This document shows, one piece after another, positions 1-6,176 of a stretch of 20,639 nucleotides of DNA; the stretch's first letter is position 1, and each line of letters opens with the position of its first letter. Origin of the DNA: a virus. A model generated the notes under the pieces. That model made no database searches. It was not told the DNA's origin and worked only from the letters and a program-made list of their open reading frames with translations. The stretch is from positions 1-20,639 of IMG/VR virus record IMGVR_UViG_3300025141_000976, one strand, 5' to 3'. Made by a program: the position numbers and the translations under genes.

Positions 1-196
1 CAGCATTGTGGTCTTCCAACTGCACAGCACTGACGGGATGAGATTCCAGCTTCTCGTGCCCATCGAAGTCAGCAGTGAGTGCCACCAACTCAGCGCGTAC
101 CTCTCCCGATTGCCACAACAACCCACCGGCTGTGAAGATAATCGGCACAAGCCAAACACTTGCTTTGAGTACATCGCTTTGGGTGATTGCCGCCAT
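1..196 (-). CDS. Membrane-anchored small phage protein (partial, C-terminus outside window)
   Basis: The start ATG (196-194) overlaps the stop of the preceding 391-residue virion gene by one base (TGATG), so the two are probably translationally coupled. The 65 visible residues begin MAAITQSDVLKAS. A hydrophobic segment follows at about residues 14-28 (VWLVPIIFTAGGLLW), then a polar and charged stretch with possible heptads. One N-terminal membrane anchor followed by a charged tail, directly after tail-fibre-type genes, is the usual shape and place of phage lysis proteins (spanin or holin accessory) or small virion membrane proteins. No family motif identifies it, so the lysis role is inference from position. 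The frame runs off the left edge of the window. Confidence 0.6.
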   Translation of the reverse strand, partial: MAAITQSDVLKASVWLVPIIFTAGGLLWQSGEVRAELVALTADFDGHEKLESHPVSAVQLEDHNA

Positions 197-1371
197 CAGT
201 ACCTGTCCGTGTTAACGCCAGAGTGGTTATTCACACGACCCTCGATCCAGTTTGGGACACGCCCAACATTGCTGAAACGGAGTCTATACCAGACTTTGAA
301 TGCGCCTGTTCTTCTAATGTCTGTAAACGTGAGCGTCCCATTTGTGACGGCACCACCGGTAGTAGAAGCGCTCAACTCAAACTCGGTATTACTCGTTTTG
401 GATGCGATAGTAGCCCCTGCTGGGATGCCAGTCCCCGCAACCGAGATTCCGGGGTAAAAATAAGTGTTGTTGTCGTGTGTAATAGTGGGGTCATTATTGT
501 AGTCGCACGTTGAATCCGACTCCCCAGCAACGGGAGGATTCTCGTAAGAAGCGAGCGATACAAACAAATAGATTTTATCGTCGTGAGCCCAAGATGCATT
601 TGAGTTCCACTTCTTCTGAAGACCTCCAACAGGCACCTCACCATCGGAGTCCAGTGGTACACCGCTCGCATAGAAGGTGATGATCTCATCATCGTCTTCG
701 CGGATAAAGTTGTAGCTTACCTGCACTGATTCAAAGTCACTTCCACCGTTGTCATGCTGCTCATGAGAGGCAGTAAACATGGAGTATCCAAGGAATCTAG
801 CAGATGCATCATCGTTCTCGTTGTCGTTCCCATAGCAGGCCATTACCCCGAACTTTCTCTCATCAATAGAGACGGAGCTATCTATGCTACAGATTTCAGC
901 CTTTGCTAAACCTACAGCGATACCGTGCCCTTCATTGTTGGCATGGGGCATGTTCTCCCCAGCCTCGATTCTGAAGTCGATTCCCTGAATATCATCAGCA
1001 GTAAACTGGCCGGTCCCGTCTGGCTTCAATAGTGGCGTTGCCACGCGGCAAGTTTCTGCGTCACTGGATAGCTTAACTCTTGACCCATATTTGTGGAGAT
1101 CGGCATAGAACTCAATGCCATTAGGGCCGACACCAATCCAGTTGTCTGCATGCCCACTGACATCAGCAAGGCCCTTTGGATCGAAGTAGTACCAAACACC
1201 ATCAACCGCATTGGCCAAGTCGCCGCTAATCGTGCTTACGTTTACCGGCATTACCCCGTTTGGGATCGGGTTCACACAAATCCAATCACTAATGCCAGGG
1301 GCATAGTCACGGCTGTTTTGTGCTGTTGGGCCGGTCTTGATTGGCCCAGGATTGATTTGCCTACGGCCCAT
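196..1371 (-). CDS. Putative virion or tail-fibre-associated protein, 391 aa
   Basis: The ATG at 1371 overlaps the stop of the upstream 115-residue gene (TAATG). The protein is acidic, rich in Gly, Asp and Ser, and without signal peptide or membrane segments. The central region, about residues 40-280, alternates short hydrophobic strands with polar loops, as in jelly-roll or lectin-like phage adhesins. Residues about 310-350 hold a block of the type ISVAGTGIPAGATIAS followed by TLTFTD. This is an Ig-like or beta-rich repeat seen in many phage virion and tail-fibre proteins. With its neighbours, this supports an exterior virion or host-recognition role. Carbohydrate binding is only a guess from the strand pattern, and no exact family is recognised. 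Confidence 0.7.
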   Translation of the reverse strand: MGRRQINPGPIKTGPTAQNSRDYAPGISDWICVNPIPNGVMPVNVSTISGDLANAVDGVWYYFDPKGLADVSGHADNWIGVGPNGIEFYADLHKYGSRVKLSSDAETCRVATPLLKPDGTGQFTADDIQGIDFRIEAGENMPHANNEGHGIAVGLAKAEICSIDSSVSIDERKFGVMACYGNDNENDDASARFLGYSMFTASHEQHDNGGSDFESVQVSYNFIREDDDEIITFYASGVPLDSDGEVPVGGLQKKWNSNASWAHDDKIYLFVSLASYENPPVAGESDSTCDYNNDPTITHDNNTYFYPGISVAGTGIPAGATIASKTSNTEFELSASTTGGAVTNGTLTFTDIRRTGAFKVWYRLRFSNVGRVPNWIEGRVNNHSGVNTDRY

Positions 1372-1718
1372 TAGTAGTCCATCCGGTTGACGTATCCGAA
1401 GAGGTTGACCTTCTCTGTTACGGAAGCGAACGCTTTCACAACCAAGCTGTTCTGTATCAATAGCCCAGGGGCTACAAGGACAGTTTCGCTAGGGTTGATC
1501 ACGACTTTGATGTTGTCATCGACGGCTGCGTTACCCCACTCCAACGTCAAAGTCACAGACCCGGTGTGGGTATTAGATGCGTATATCCAAACTTCATCCC
1601 AATCTGTAGCATTCGCAACAGCGGTATGGATGGTATCTCCGGCAGATTCAGTCTGTACAACCTTGATTCCCCTACCATTCGTAGAGCCGCTAAGTTTTTC
1701 CTTGGTAATAGTCGCCAT
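1371..1718 (-). CDS. Small beta-rich virion-type protein, 115 aa
   Basis: The start ATG at 1718 has AGGA upstream on the minus strand, and the gene lies 9 bp after the tail-fibre-like gene. Its stop overlaps the next start by one base. The protein has a short polar N-terminus and then alternating strands (VWIYASNTHTGSVTLTLEWG, IKVVINPSETVLVAPGLLI, LVVKAFASVTEKVNLFGYV), which suggests a single beta-sandwich. This looks like the small phage decoration or head-tail-fibre accessory proteins found beside tail genes. There is no catalytic motif. Assignment as a structural protein comes from fold-like pattern and operon position, not from a recognised family. Confidence 0.7.
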   Translation of the reverse strand: MATITKEKLSGSTNGRGIKVVQTESAGDTIHTAVANATDWDEVWIYASNTHTGSVTLTLEWGNAAVDDNIKVVINPSETVLVAPGLLIQNSLVVKAFASVTEKVNLFGYVNRMDY

Positions 1719-1727
1719 TATGAAATC

Positions 1728-2792
1728 CTATGAGAAGACCTGCATATGCAGGACAAGGTCAACGTCGTCGTTAGAGCCACCGCCACCAGCACCTAACTGC
1801 GTATCGGTTCCAGCATCGTCTGTAAAATACAGCGTATTCGGCGTGCCGCTCTTCACCCAAATCTGGCCAAAGGCCGGAGTGTCTGCGGGCGCATTAGCTA
1901 TCTCGTTCAATGCGATTGCGGCGGCGCTCCCATCTACTACGAAAGAGGCTGCGTGGTCTGTTGTCCCATTGATAATCACGGCTTCTGCACTGGCGTCTAC
2001 AAACAACAAGTTAGCGTTGGCGTCACCCTCGACTCGGAAGTCACAGTTGATACCTGCGTCGTTCACTACGACTTCGCACTGAGTAGCGTTTGCTACATCC
2101 TCCCCACCAATCGAGAAGAGGTTCGCAGTAGCTGCGGTCCCTGCCGTCCCTCCAGCAAACACGTTGAAGGTAATCTTGCCAGCCTCGTCGCCAGCAGTGA
2201 TGTCAGTAGCAAGTGCGTCGATGGTCGCGTAGGCTGTCTTGGCGTTGCCGCCATCCACACCCTGGAATGAGACAGAGCCCAAAGACATATCGTCTGCTTC
2301 ATTCCACGATGCGCGATTGAACTTGAGTATGGCTGGCTTGTCTGTTGCGGTGTTTGAGTTTCTTAGCTCAATAATCGCTTCTGTCTCTGCTGCTGATGAC
2401 TCAACCAGCAGGATTGGGTCACCATCTCCACCAACTGCGGCATTCAGAAGGTGAACCATCTGGACACCTACCGCTGCTGTATTCTCATTGTGGACAGTCA
2501 GCAGAGTTCTATTCCCAGTGTCTGATGAGTCGGATAGGAGTTTTAGCAAGCTTCCTGTAGTGAGGGAGTCGCCTGTGATTGTGGCCGCATCTTCTGTATC
2601 GTCGGCATGAGCGACTGAAAGTGTGGCGGCAGGATTAGTAAGGCCGATACCAACACGGTTGTTGGTAGCGTCGACGGACAGCGTACCGGCATCAATCTCA
2701 AGGTCACCCGCAACAACGCTGGTTGAGGAGATACCGTGCAGACCATCTGTCCCACCAGTAGTAGCCGCCGATGAACTATTAGTTGAAGACAT
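1728..2792 (-). CDS. Tail-fibre-like protein, 354 aa
   Basis: I chose ATG 2792 because it overlaps the stop of the previous gene (TGATG) and has AAGGGGG just upstream. An in-frame TTG one codon earlier is less likely. The N-terminus is low-complexity (Ser, Thr, Ala). A block containing VDATNNRVGIGLTNPAATLSV-type sequence follows near residue 40, then long beta-rich Asp/Gly/Ala-rich tracts, and near the C-terminus a segment of the type PAFGQIWVKSGTPNTLYFTDD. Both blocks are typical of trimeric phage tail fibres and of intramolecular-chaperone-adjacent fibre regions. The last 15 residues carry a poly-Gly linker. The likely role is receptor recognition or a fibre shaft. It shares the operon with the other virion-type genes. 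Confidence 0.75.
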   Translation of the reverse strand: MSSTNSSSAATTGGTDGLHGISSTSVVAGDLEIDAGTLSVDATNNRVGIGLTNPAATLSVAHADDTEDAATITGDSLTTGSLLKLLSDSSDTGNRTLLTVHNENTAAVGVQMVHLLNAAVGGDGDPILLVESSAAETEAIIELRNSNTATDKPAILKFNRASWNEADDMSLGSVSFQGVDGGNAKTAYATIDALATDITAGDEAGKITFNVFAGGTAGTAATANLFSIGGEDVANATQCEVVVNDAGINCDFRVEGDANANLLFVDASAEAVIINGTTDHAASFVVDGSAAAIALNEIANAPADTPAFGQIWVKSGTPNTLYFTDDAGTDTQLGAGGGGSNDDVDLVLHMQVFS

Positions 2793-3145
2793 CAAGCCCC
2801 CTTAGAAACAAACTGAACCGAGATATCGAAATCAGAGCTACCCGCAATAGCGGTCACTCGAAGATATAGTCGCGTACCCACGCAATACACCAACATTACA
2901 CCACTACCGGTAATAGTGGCGGCATTTCCCTGCACCCACTTGTTGGTGTTACCAGACTTAGGATCGTACCAGTAAGGCGTAAGCTCAACTGTTTTTGAAA
3001 CATCTGCCCCACTTACAAGCACAAAGCACTCGGTCGCGTCGACGTTTGGATACTCAACCCCGTCTGTTACCGCTGACGGAGCAGCGCTAACTGCGGTAAC
3101 ATTGGCTGCGTAGACCACAGGAAGATTTCTAAAGTTGCGTCCCAT
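2792..3145 (-). CDS. Small beta-rich virion-type protein, 117 aa
   Basis: The frame stays open upstream to 3358, but that extension overlaps the divergent plus-strand gene, so the ATG at 3145 (MGRNFRNLPVVYAANV) is preferred. The Shine-Dalgarno match upstream is weak (GCGGG). The protein has alternating strands (ECFVLVSG, TVELTPYWYD, GVMLVYCVGTRLYLRVTAI, FDISVQFVSKG), is of similar size to the 115-residue neighbour and may be a distant relative of it. It is the first gene of the leftward virion operon, transcribed away from the gene at 3228. The function is unknown. A virion accessory role is inferred from position. Confidence 0.65.
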   Translation of the reverse strand: MGRNFRNLPVVYAANVTAVSAAPSAVTDGVEYPNVDATECFVLVSGADVSKTVELTPYWYDPKSGNTNKWVQGNAATITGSGVMLVYCVGTRLYLRVTAIAGSSDFDISVQFVSKGA

Positions 3146-3175
3146 ACAATACCCGCTTTTATTATTGGGGTTTCT

Positions 3176-3191
3176 GTCAACCCAGGTTGAC
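3176..3191. promoter_or_regulatory. Inverted repeat in divergent promoter region
   Basis: GTCAACC (3176-3182) and GGTTGAC (3185-3191) are perfect 7-bp arms around CA, in the 82-bp gap between the divergent starts at 3145 and 3228. The minus strand reads TTGACA at 3180-3175 and the plus strand TTGACC at 3187-3192, so both -35-like boxes lie in the dyad. I found no well-spaced -10 for either, although TATTAT (3199-3204) lies downstream on the plus strand. An operator controlling both operons is a reasonable inference. Confidence 0.4.
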
Positions 3192-3227
3192 CAGATAGTA
3201 TTATCAGAACGGCTGGAGAACAACAAT

Positions 3228-3749
3228 ATGCCTGAACAAGAAGAAAAAGCCCCCAGAGAGGGAGCGAACCTTTCCAAGAAGCGCCCGGCCTTCCACGAGG
3301 TAATGGAAGAGACGTCCATTCCTCCCTCCAGAGCGCTCGGAGAGGTGGGCAAGGCCATCGGTCAGGGGCTTGGCAGGGTCTTCAACCCAATCTCCACAGA
3401 GCAGGAAATGGAGAACACTGCAGCGGAAGCACGGGGCTCCGTGGACTATATGCAGCAGTTTGAGTTGTGGATGTCCCGATTTATGCGGGAGTACTCCCCG
3501 GAGGAGTACGGACGCATTGAAGACTTTATGGACGCTAAAGAGCGCGTGATGAAAGACCTACCCTTTGCAGAAGGTCAATCCAAGTCAGATTTGACAGACG
3601 AGCTAGCCTATAATGAGGCAGGCGAGGCGTACCTCCAGCGCGAGGCGCAGCGGATAAGGCGGGCTGACCCGGTAGAAGAGTCGAGCATGAGTATTGGCGC
3701 ATCGCTACGAAACGCCCTACGTGCCGGTGTGCCTTCAGGTGGGCAGTAG
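3228..3749 (+). CDS. Charged hypothetical protein, 173 aa
   Basis: I chose ATG 3228 (MPEQEEKAPREG), with GGAG at 3215-3218, over the longer frame from 3135, which would overlap the divergent gene. The protein is strongly charged, with no membrane segment or cysteine cluster. It has a basic, probably disordered N-terminus, a Gly-rich turn (GKAIGQGLGRVFNP, residues about 43-57), then helices rich in Glu, Arg and Met (YMQQFELWMSRFMREYSPEEYGRIEDFMDAKERV). It is the first gene of a rightward operon. It could be a scaffold-like, virion-internal or adaptor protein, but nothing in the sequence decides this and no family is recognised. Confidence 0.7.
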   Translation: MPEQEEKAPREGANLSKKRPAFHEVMEETSIPPSRALGEVGKAIGQGLGRVFNPISTEQEMENTAAEARGSVDYMQQFELWMSRFMREYSPEEYGRIEDFMDAKERVMKDLPFAEGQSKSDLTDELAYNEAGEAYLQREAQRIRRADPVEESSMSIGASLRNALRAGVPSGGQ

Positions 3750-3780
3750 CAGTATGTAACTACCTGTGTTAGAGATAGAT

Positions 3781-4011
3781 ATGGAACTCGCACTACTTCA
3801 GAAGCAAAACGAAAACCTCACCGAAAAGCTTGCTGCCGCCGAATACACAATGTCGGAGCAGCTTCAAACCAACCTTGAGATGCAGGCGGAGCTTGACCAC
3901 CTGAAGGACGTGGTGAGCAACCTTACCCGCCGACTGCGGCGAATGGAAGATGCCTTCAGGGCTGCAAACAAACAGCGCAATGAGCTAATCCGTCAGACGG
4001 TCGGCCAGTAA
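3781..4011 (+). CDS. Small coiled-coil protein, 76 aa
   Basis: The start ATG at 3781 follows a weak purine-rich TAGAGA. An in-frame GTG at 3766 is possible but has no ribosome binding site. Almost the whole chain is a predicted coiled coil with heptad leucines and methionines (MELALLQKQNENLTEKLAAAEY, LQTNLEMQAELDHLKDVVSNLTRRLRRMEDAF), ending in a basic tail. Short phage coiled-coil proteins serve as spanin-like, scaffolding or oligomerisation factors. There is no membrane anchor here, which speaks against a spanin. The gene lies 31 bp after the 173-residue gene and just before the palindrome-rich island at 4015-4128. Confidence 0.65.
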   Translation: MELALLQKQNENLTEKLAAAEYTMSEQLQTNLEMQAELDHLKDVVSNLTRRLRRMEDAFRAANKQRNELIRQTVGQ

Positions 4012-4014
4012 ACT

Positions 4015-4128
4015 TAGTTACTAGTTAACTACTATACGTAGACTAGTTAACTTAATTAACTCTCTTTAGAGAGCTTATGCAGTCTAGTAAACTTAACTAA
4101 GAGACTTAGACTAGTTAACTTAAGCTTA
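4015..4128. repeat. CTAG- and palindrome-rich non-coding island
   Basis: This AT-rich gap between two genes holds four variants of a unit close to GACTAGTTAACTTAA, near 4018, 4041, 4081 and 4108. It is packed with 6- to 8-bp palindromes: ACTAGT, GTTAAC, TACGTA, TTAATTAA, CTTAAG and AAGCTT. A tight hairpin has CTCTCT and AGAGAG arms around TT (about 4060-4073). All plus-strand frames are full of stops. A minus-strand frame stays open here with codon pairs like those at 15640-15793. The Shine-Dalgarno AGGA of the next gene sits in a mini-hairpin loop (AGCTT 4123-4127, AAGCT 4131-4135). The function is unknown. Confidence 0.6.
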
Positions 4129-4141
4129 GGAAGCTGTCCAG

Positions 4142-4330
4142 ATGCCAATCTACGATTTTTACAAATCTCTTGAAAAGCATGTCGTGGAACGTATCTGCTT
4201 TGAGTGTGACCACCGCTACAAGGGACTCCTCTACTGCCACAGATGCGGGCAGCCGTCTGGCGAGCCAGTAGATATGCCACGTAGCGTGGCAGAAACCGAG
4301 AAAGTTGCAACGTCCCGTGGCAAATCTTGA
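4142..4330 (+). CDS. Small zinc-ribbon protein, 62 aa
   Basis: The ATG at 4142 is preceded by AGGAAG. Two CxxC pairs, Cys19/Cys22 (CFEC) and Cys32/Cys35 (CHRC), are 9 residues apart with an aromatic/basic spacer (DHRYKGLLY). This is the layout of a single zinc ribbon. The N-terminus (MPIYDFYKSLEKHV) is short and the C-terminus polar. Proteins of this kind in phages often bind nucleic acid or a host protein, but no partner is evident. It follows the CTAG-rich island and precedes the possible ribbon-helix-helix gene, so it could belong to a regulatory set. That is inference from position. Confidence 0.65.
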   Translation: MPIYDFYKSLEKHVVERICFECDHRYKGLLYCHRCGQPSGEPVDMPRSVAETEKVATSRGKS

Positions 4331-4361
4331 CTGAGGGGTATCAGTGTGTTACCAATGAAGC

Positions 4362-4694
4362 ATGGAAACTACAGATACCAAGGACCGGGCCACGCTGGTA
4401 GCACTTAGGCTGGGTAAATCCCCCCTAAAACGCCTCGATAGTGCCCGTGGGGTCGTTTCACGAGCCCAATGGTGCCGAAATCAGGTGCTACAAGCCCTAG
4501 AGCCCGTACAAGCGCAGCAAATAGCCCTCTGTAAGGGTGCATGCATCATTATCGGAGACGATGAGTGGATTGTACTAGAAGCTTTCGATGATGGAACCCT
4601 TGATATCGTCAATACAAGCAAGAATCCCTTGGATCAGACTAGTCACAGGTCTGGAATCCGTCTTTCACAACTGATTCGGGAGAACTCCTCATGA
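4362..4694 (+). CDS. Possible ribbon-helix-helix DNA-binding protein, 110 aa
   Basis: Residues 13-46 read VALRLGKSPLKRLDSARGVV then SRAQWCRNQVLQALE. That gives one beta strand, a helix, a turn and a second helix starting S-R-x-x-W, as in Arc/MetJ/CopG ribbon-helix-helix repressors. A second part (residues about 58-82, ACIIIGDDEWIVLEAFDDGTLDIV) looks like a small beta domain. No clear Shine-Dalgarno precedes ATG 4362. A TTGACT box (4327-4332) lies 17 bp before a weak TACCAA (4350-4355), which would put the transcript start about at the ATG, so a leaderless message is possible but weakly supported. The 3' end overlaps the next gene by ATGA. The DNA-binding call is by pattern only. Confidence 0.6.
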   Translation: METTDTKDRATLVALRLGKSPLKRLDSARGVVSRAQWCRNQVLQALEPVQAQQIALCKGACIIIGDDEWIVLEAFDDGTLDIVNTSKNPLDQTSHRSGIRLSQLIRENSS

Positions 4695-5314
4695 TTTGCC
4701 TAGTTACAAACTCTCTTGCGTATGCTTTTGAGGAATCAGAGGTATGCCGACTAATCTCAAGACTCATTCCACTTGGTGAGAACATCGCCACAGGGTTCAA
4801 AAACATGGTTGACCTACCAGATGTAGACCATGAAGTAGTTACAATCACCCTTTCGGAGCAGTCAGAGGACAAAATAGACGGTGATTGGAGCGACCTACTC
4901 CACTACTCACCAATCCTCACACTCCACGAGGACAAACCAGGGGAGCTTACCTTCCGCCACCCTGCATCTACAGGCGCAGTCTTCACTTCCGACGAGCATT
5001 CAGCTCTTGTAGCCCTCGTAAAACTCACTCTACGTAATGTAGTAGATAAGCGAGTAGGTCTTACAGAAGCAGCTAAGGATGCATTCCTTTGCTCAAGAGG
5101 CTCAACAAACCTTTCAGAAAAGGATTTCAACTTCCTGTGCAATAACCTAGCAGGGACAGCATCAGGAACCGCACAGCTACTCGCACTAACAGAAGACATC
5201 TGGCCAACCTGGACACAGTACTTCGATAAGTACCCTAGGTCCGTACTCTCTATCGCCTCTAAAACACAAGTCCTTACCAAACCATTTGAAACAGATGCGG
5301 TAGGAGAAGCCTAA
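4691..5314 (+). CDS. Hypothetical protein, 207 aa
   Basis: The start ATG overlaps the previous stop (ATGA), which implies translational coupling. The stop overlaps the next start (TAATG). The protein is soluble and acidic and begins MICLVTNSLAYAFEESEVC. The middle has short strands (VVTITLSEQ, GELTFRHP) and the second half is mostly helical (HSALVALVKLTLRNVVDKRVGLTEAAKDAFL). Codon use favours A-ending codons (GCA, ACA, CTA), unlike the right-hand operon, so this cassette may have a separate origin. No family or catalytic motif is recognised. Confidence 0.65.
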   Translation: MICLVTNSLAYAFEESEVCRLISRLIPLGENIATGFKNMVDLPDVDHEVVTITLSEQSEDKIDGDWSDLLHYSPILTLHEDKPGELTFRHPASTGAVFTSDEHSALVALVKLTLRNVVDKRVGLTEAAKDAFLCSRGSTNLSEKDFNFLCNNLAGTASGTAQLLALTEDIWPTWTQYFDKYPRSVLSIASKTQVLTKPFETDAVGEA

Positions 5315-5463
5315 TGCAGTTCGTCTTGGTTCAATCAGGGCCTAACAGCGGAAAGTACCACTCCCCTTCTGGAAAAGTATTCACAGAAGAACAGATGAAA
5401 GCCTACTACGCAGAACAAGAAAGGAAAGCTAAGCAGGATTCAAAGAATAATGAACCCTCCTGA
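5314..5463 (+). CDS. Small hypothetical protein, 49 aa
   Basis: A strong AGGAGA (5302-5307) lies 6 nt before ATG 5314, and the start overlaps the previous stop as TAATG. The peptide (MQFVLVQSGPNSGKYHSPSGKVF, then a charged helix TEEQMKAYYAEQERKAKQDSKNN) has a short beta N-terminus with GPNSGKYHSPSGK. This resembles a small nucleic-acid-binding or beta-hairpin motif, and then a Lys/Glu helix follows. It is too short for routine ORF cut-offs, but ribosome binding site, coupling and composition all support it. The function is unknown. Confidence 0.6.
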   Translation: MQFVLVQSGPNSGKYHSPSGKVFTEEQMKAYYAEQERKAKQDSKNNEPS

Positions 5464-5629
5464 CAAACTAAGAGTAGTAGAAGCACTCATTATCGATGCC
5501 CTAATCTCCGCTGCTCCTCACGTATACCGTCAACAACATCACGGTAAACACGAACAAGACCGTAAAGACGCTGAAGAATGGATAGCTGCCTACTCCGATG
5601 TAGTAGCAGCACTAAAAGGAAATGGCTGA
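5450..5629 (+). CDS. Small hypothetical protein, 59 aa
   Basis: ATG 5450 lies inside the end of the previous gene (14-nt overlap) with AGGA at 5435-5438. The protein starts MNPPDKLRVVEALIIDALIS. It has a His-rich middle (HVYRQQHHGKHEQDRKDAEEW) and a helical end (IAAYSDVVAALKGNG). The HH-x(2)-H and neighbouring Asp/Glu could bind a metal, but that is a guess. Codon use (GTA, GCA, CTA) matches the 207-residue gene upstream. It is the last gene of the rightward operon. A T6 run at 5664-5669 follows, with only weak possible stems before it. Confidence 0.55.
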   Translation: MNPPDKLRVVEALIIDALISAAPHVYRQQHHGKHEQDRKDAEEWIAAYSDVVAALKGNG

Positions 5630-5759
5630 ACATCCCATCAAATAGGGTCTGTGAAGTAGGATATTTTTTAGCGAGAGGGGTTTATCTTTAGTTTTATTAC
5701 CCACGGGGGGGCGGGGGCGCACCCAGGTAGACCCCGCGCAAGCTCGTTCGGCCTGCCAT

Positions 5760-5869
5760 GTTCCGCCCTGTTCCATTCCGTTCCGTGACGTTCCATTCTG
5801 TACCGTTCCGTTGCGTTCTATTCTCGGGGGTTTTGCCCTGTTCCATTGGGTTCCGTTGTGGACTGTTCC
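5760..5869. repeat. Degenerate GTTCC array in 5-nt register
   Basis: Exact GTTCC words start at 5760, 5770, 5780, 5790, 5805, 5840, 5850 and 5865. Every interval is a multiple of five, and the first four lie 10 bp apart on one helical face. Variants fill the register (GTACC 5800, GTTGC 5810, GTTCT 5815, ATTCT 5820). A 13-nt exact repeat, GCCCTGTTCCATT, occurs at 5765-5777 and 5835-5847. It could be a decayed short tandem repeat or a phased protein-binding array. Confidence 0.7.
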
Positions 5870-6121
5870 CTCGTATGGTTTGCCGGGAGTCTCAAACGGT
5901 ACGCAAGCCCCCTGTCCTGTACATGCACACCTTGACCTCCCGCCTATTGCCATCGTTAGGCCGTCTTGCTTGGCTTGTGATGCCTTGCAAGGGGCTCGCC
6001 TATGGTCCTGGTAAGGTCTACGCCCGACAAGGGGCTTAGAAGGCCATTGTGAGGCTATCTGGCTGGATACCTCGTAAGGCTCGGAACATAGAGCCGTTCT
6101 GGCCCTGGATTCCAGGCGCAG

Positions 6122-6155
6122 GAAAGCCCGGCCAGCTTGCGCCGACCGGGCTTTC
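6122..6155 (-). terminator. Strong intrinsic terminator-like hairpin
   Basis: GAAAGCCCGG (6122-6131) and CCGGGCTTTC (6146-6155) form a perfect 10-bp GC-rich stem with a 14-nt loop, starting 22 bp past the stop of the last minus-strand gene. The arms supply short U runs in both directions (the plus strand continues TTTCGTTTG), so it may work on both strands. Confidence 0.75.
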
Positions 6156-6176
6156 GTTTGTTGGGTTGTGTTGTGG

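Larger units (their letters stand above)
5630..6176. other. 547-bp non-coding gap between convergent operons
   Basis: The plus operon ends at 5629 and the minus operon at 6177. The gap holds a T6 run at 5664-5669, a G7-C-G5 tract at 5705-5717, the GTTCC array at 5760-5869, a perfect 10-bp palindrome CCTTGCAAGG at 5983-5992 and the terminator hairpin at 6122-6155. Open frames exist on both strands, but they are made of repeat translation and cross the terminator, so I do not call genes. I found no tRNA cloverleaf. Confidence 0.6.

Noticed and set aside
1387-2082. 231-residue plus-strand frame opposite the virion genes
   Set aside because: The minus strand holds well-coupled genes with tail-fibre-type repeats. 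The plus frame is Ser/Thr/Ala-rich shadow without ribosome binding site.
3146-3358. N-terminal extension of the 117-residue virion protein
   Set aside because: It would overlap the divergent 173-residue gene and its leader, and the added residues do not look like the rest of the protein.
5758-6039. 93-residue plus-strand frame over the GTTCC array
   Set aside because: Its start is only the repeat read in another frame, with no Shine-Dalgarno and no domain. It is more likely non-coding.
5880-6110. tRNA or structured RNA in the convergent gap
   Set aside because: No T-loop/anticodon layout could be fitted on either strand. Only a 10-bp palindrome and loosely repeated AAGG words were found.
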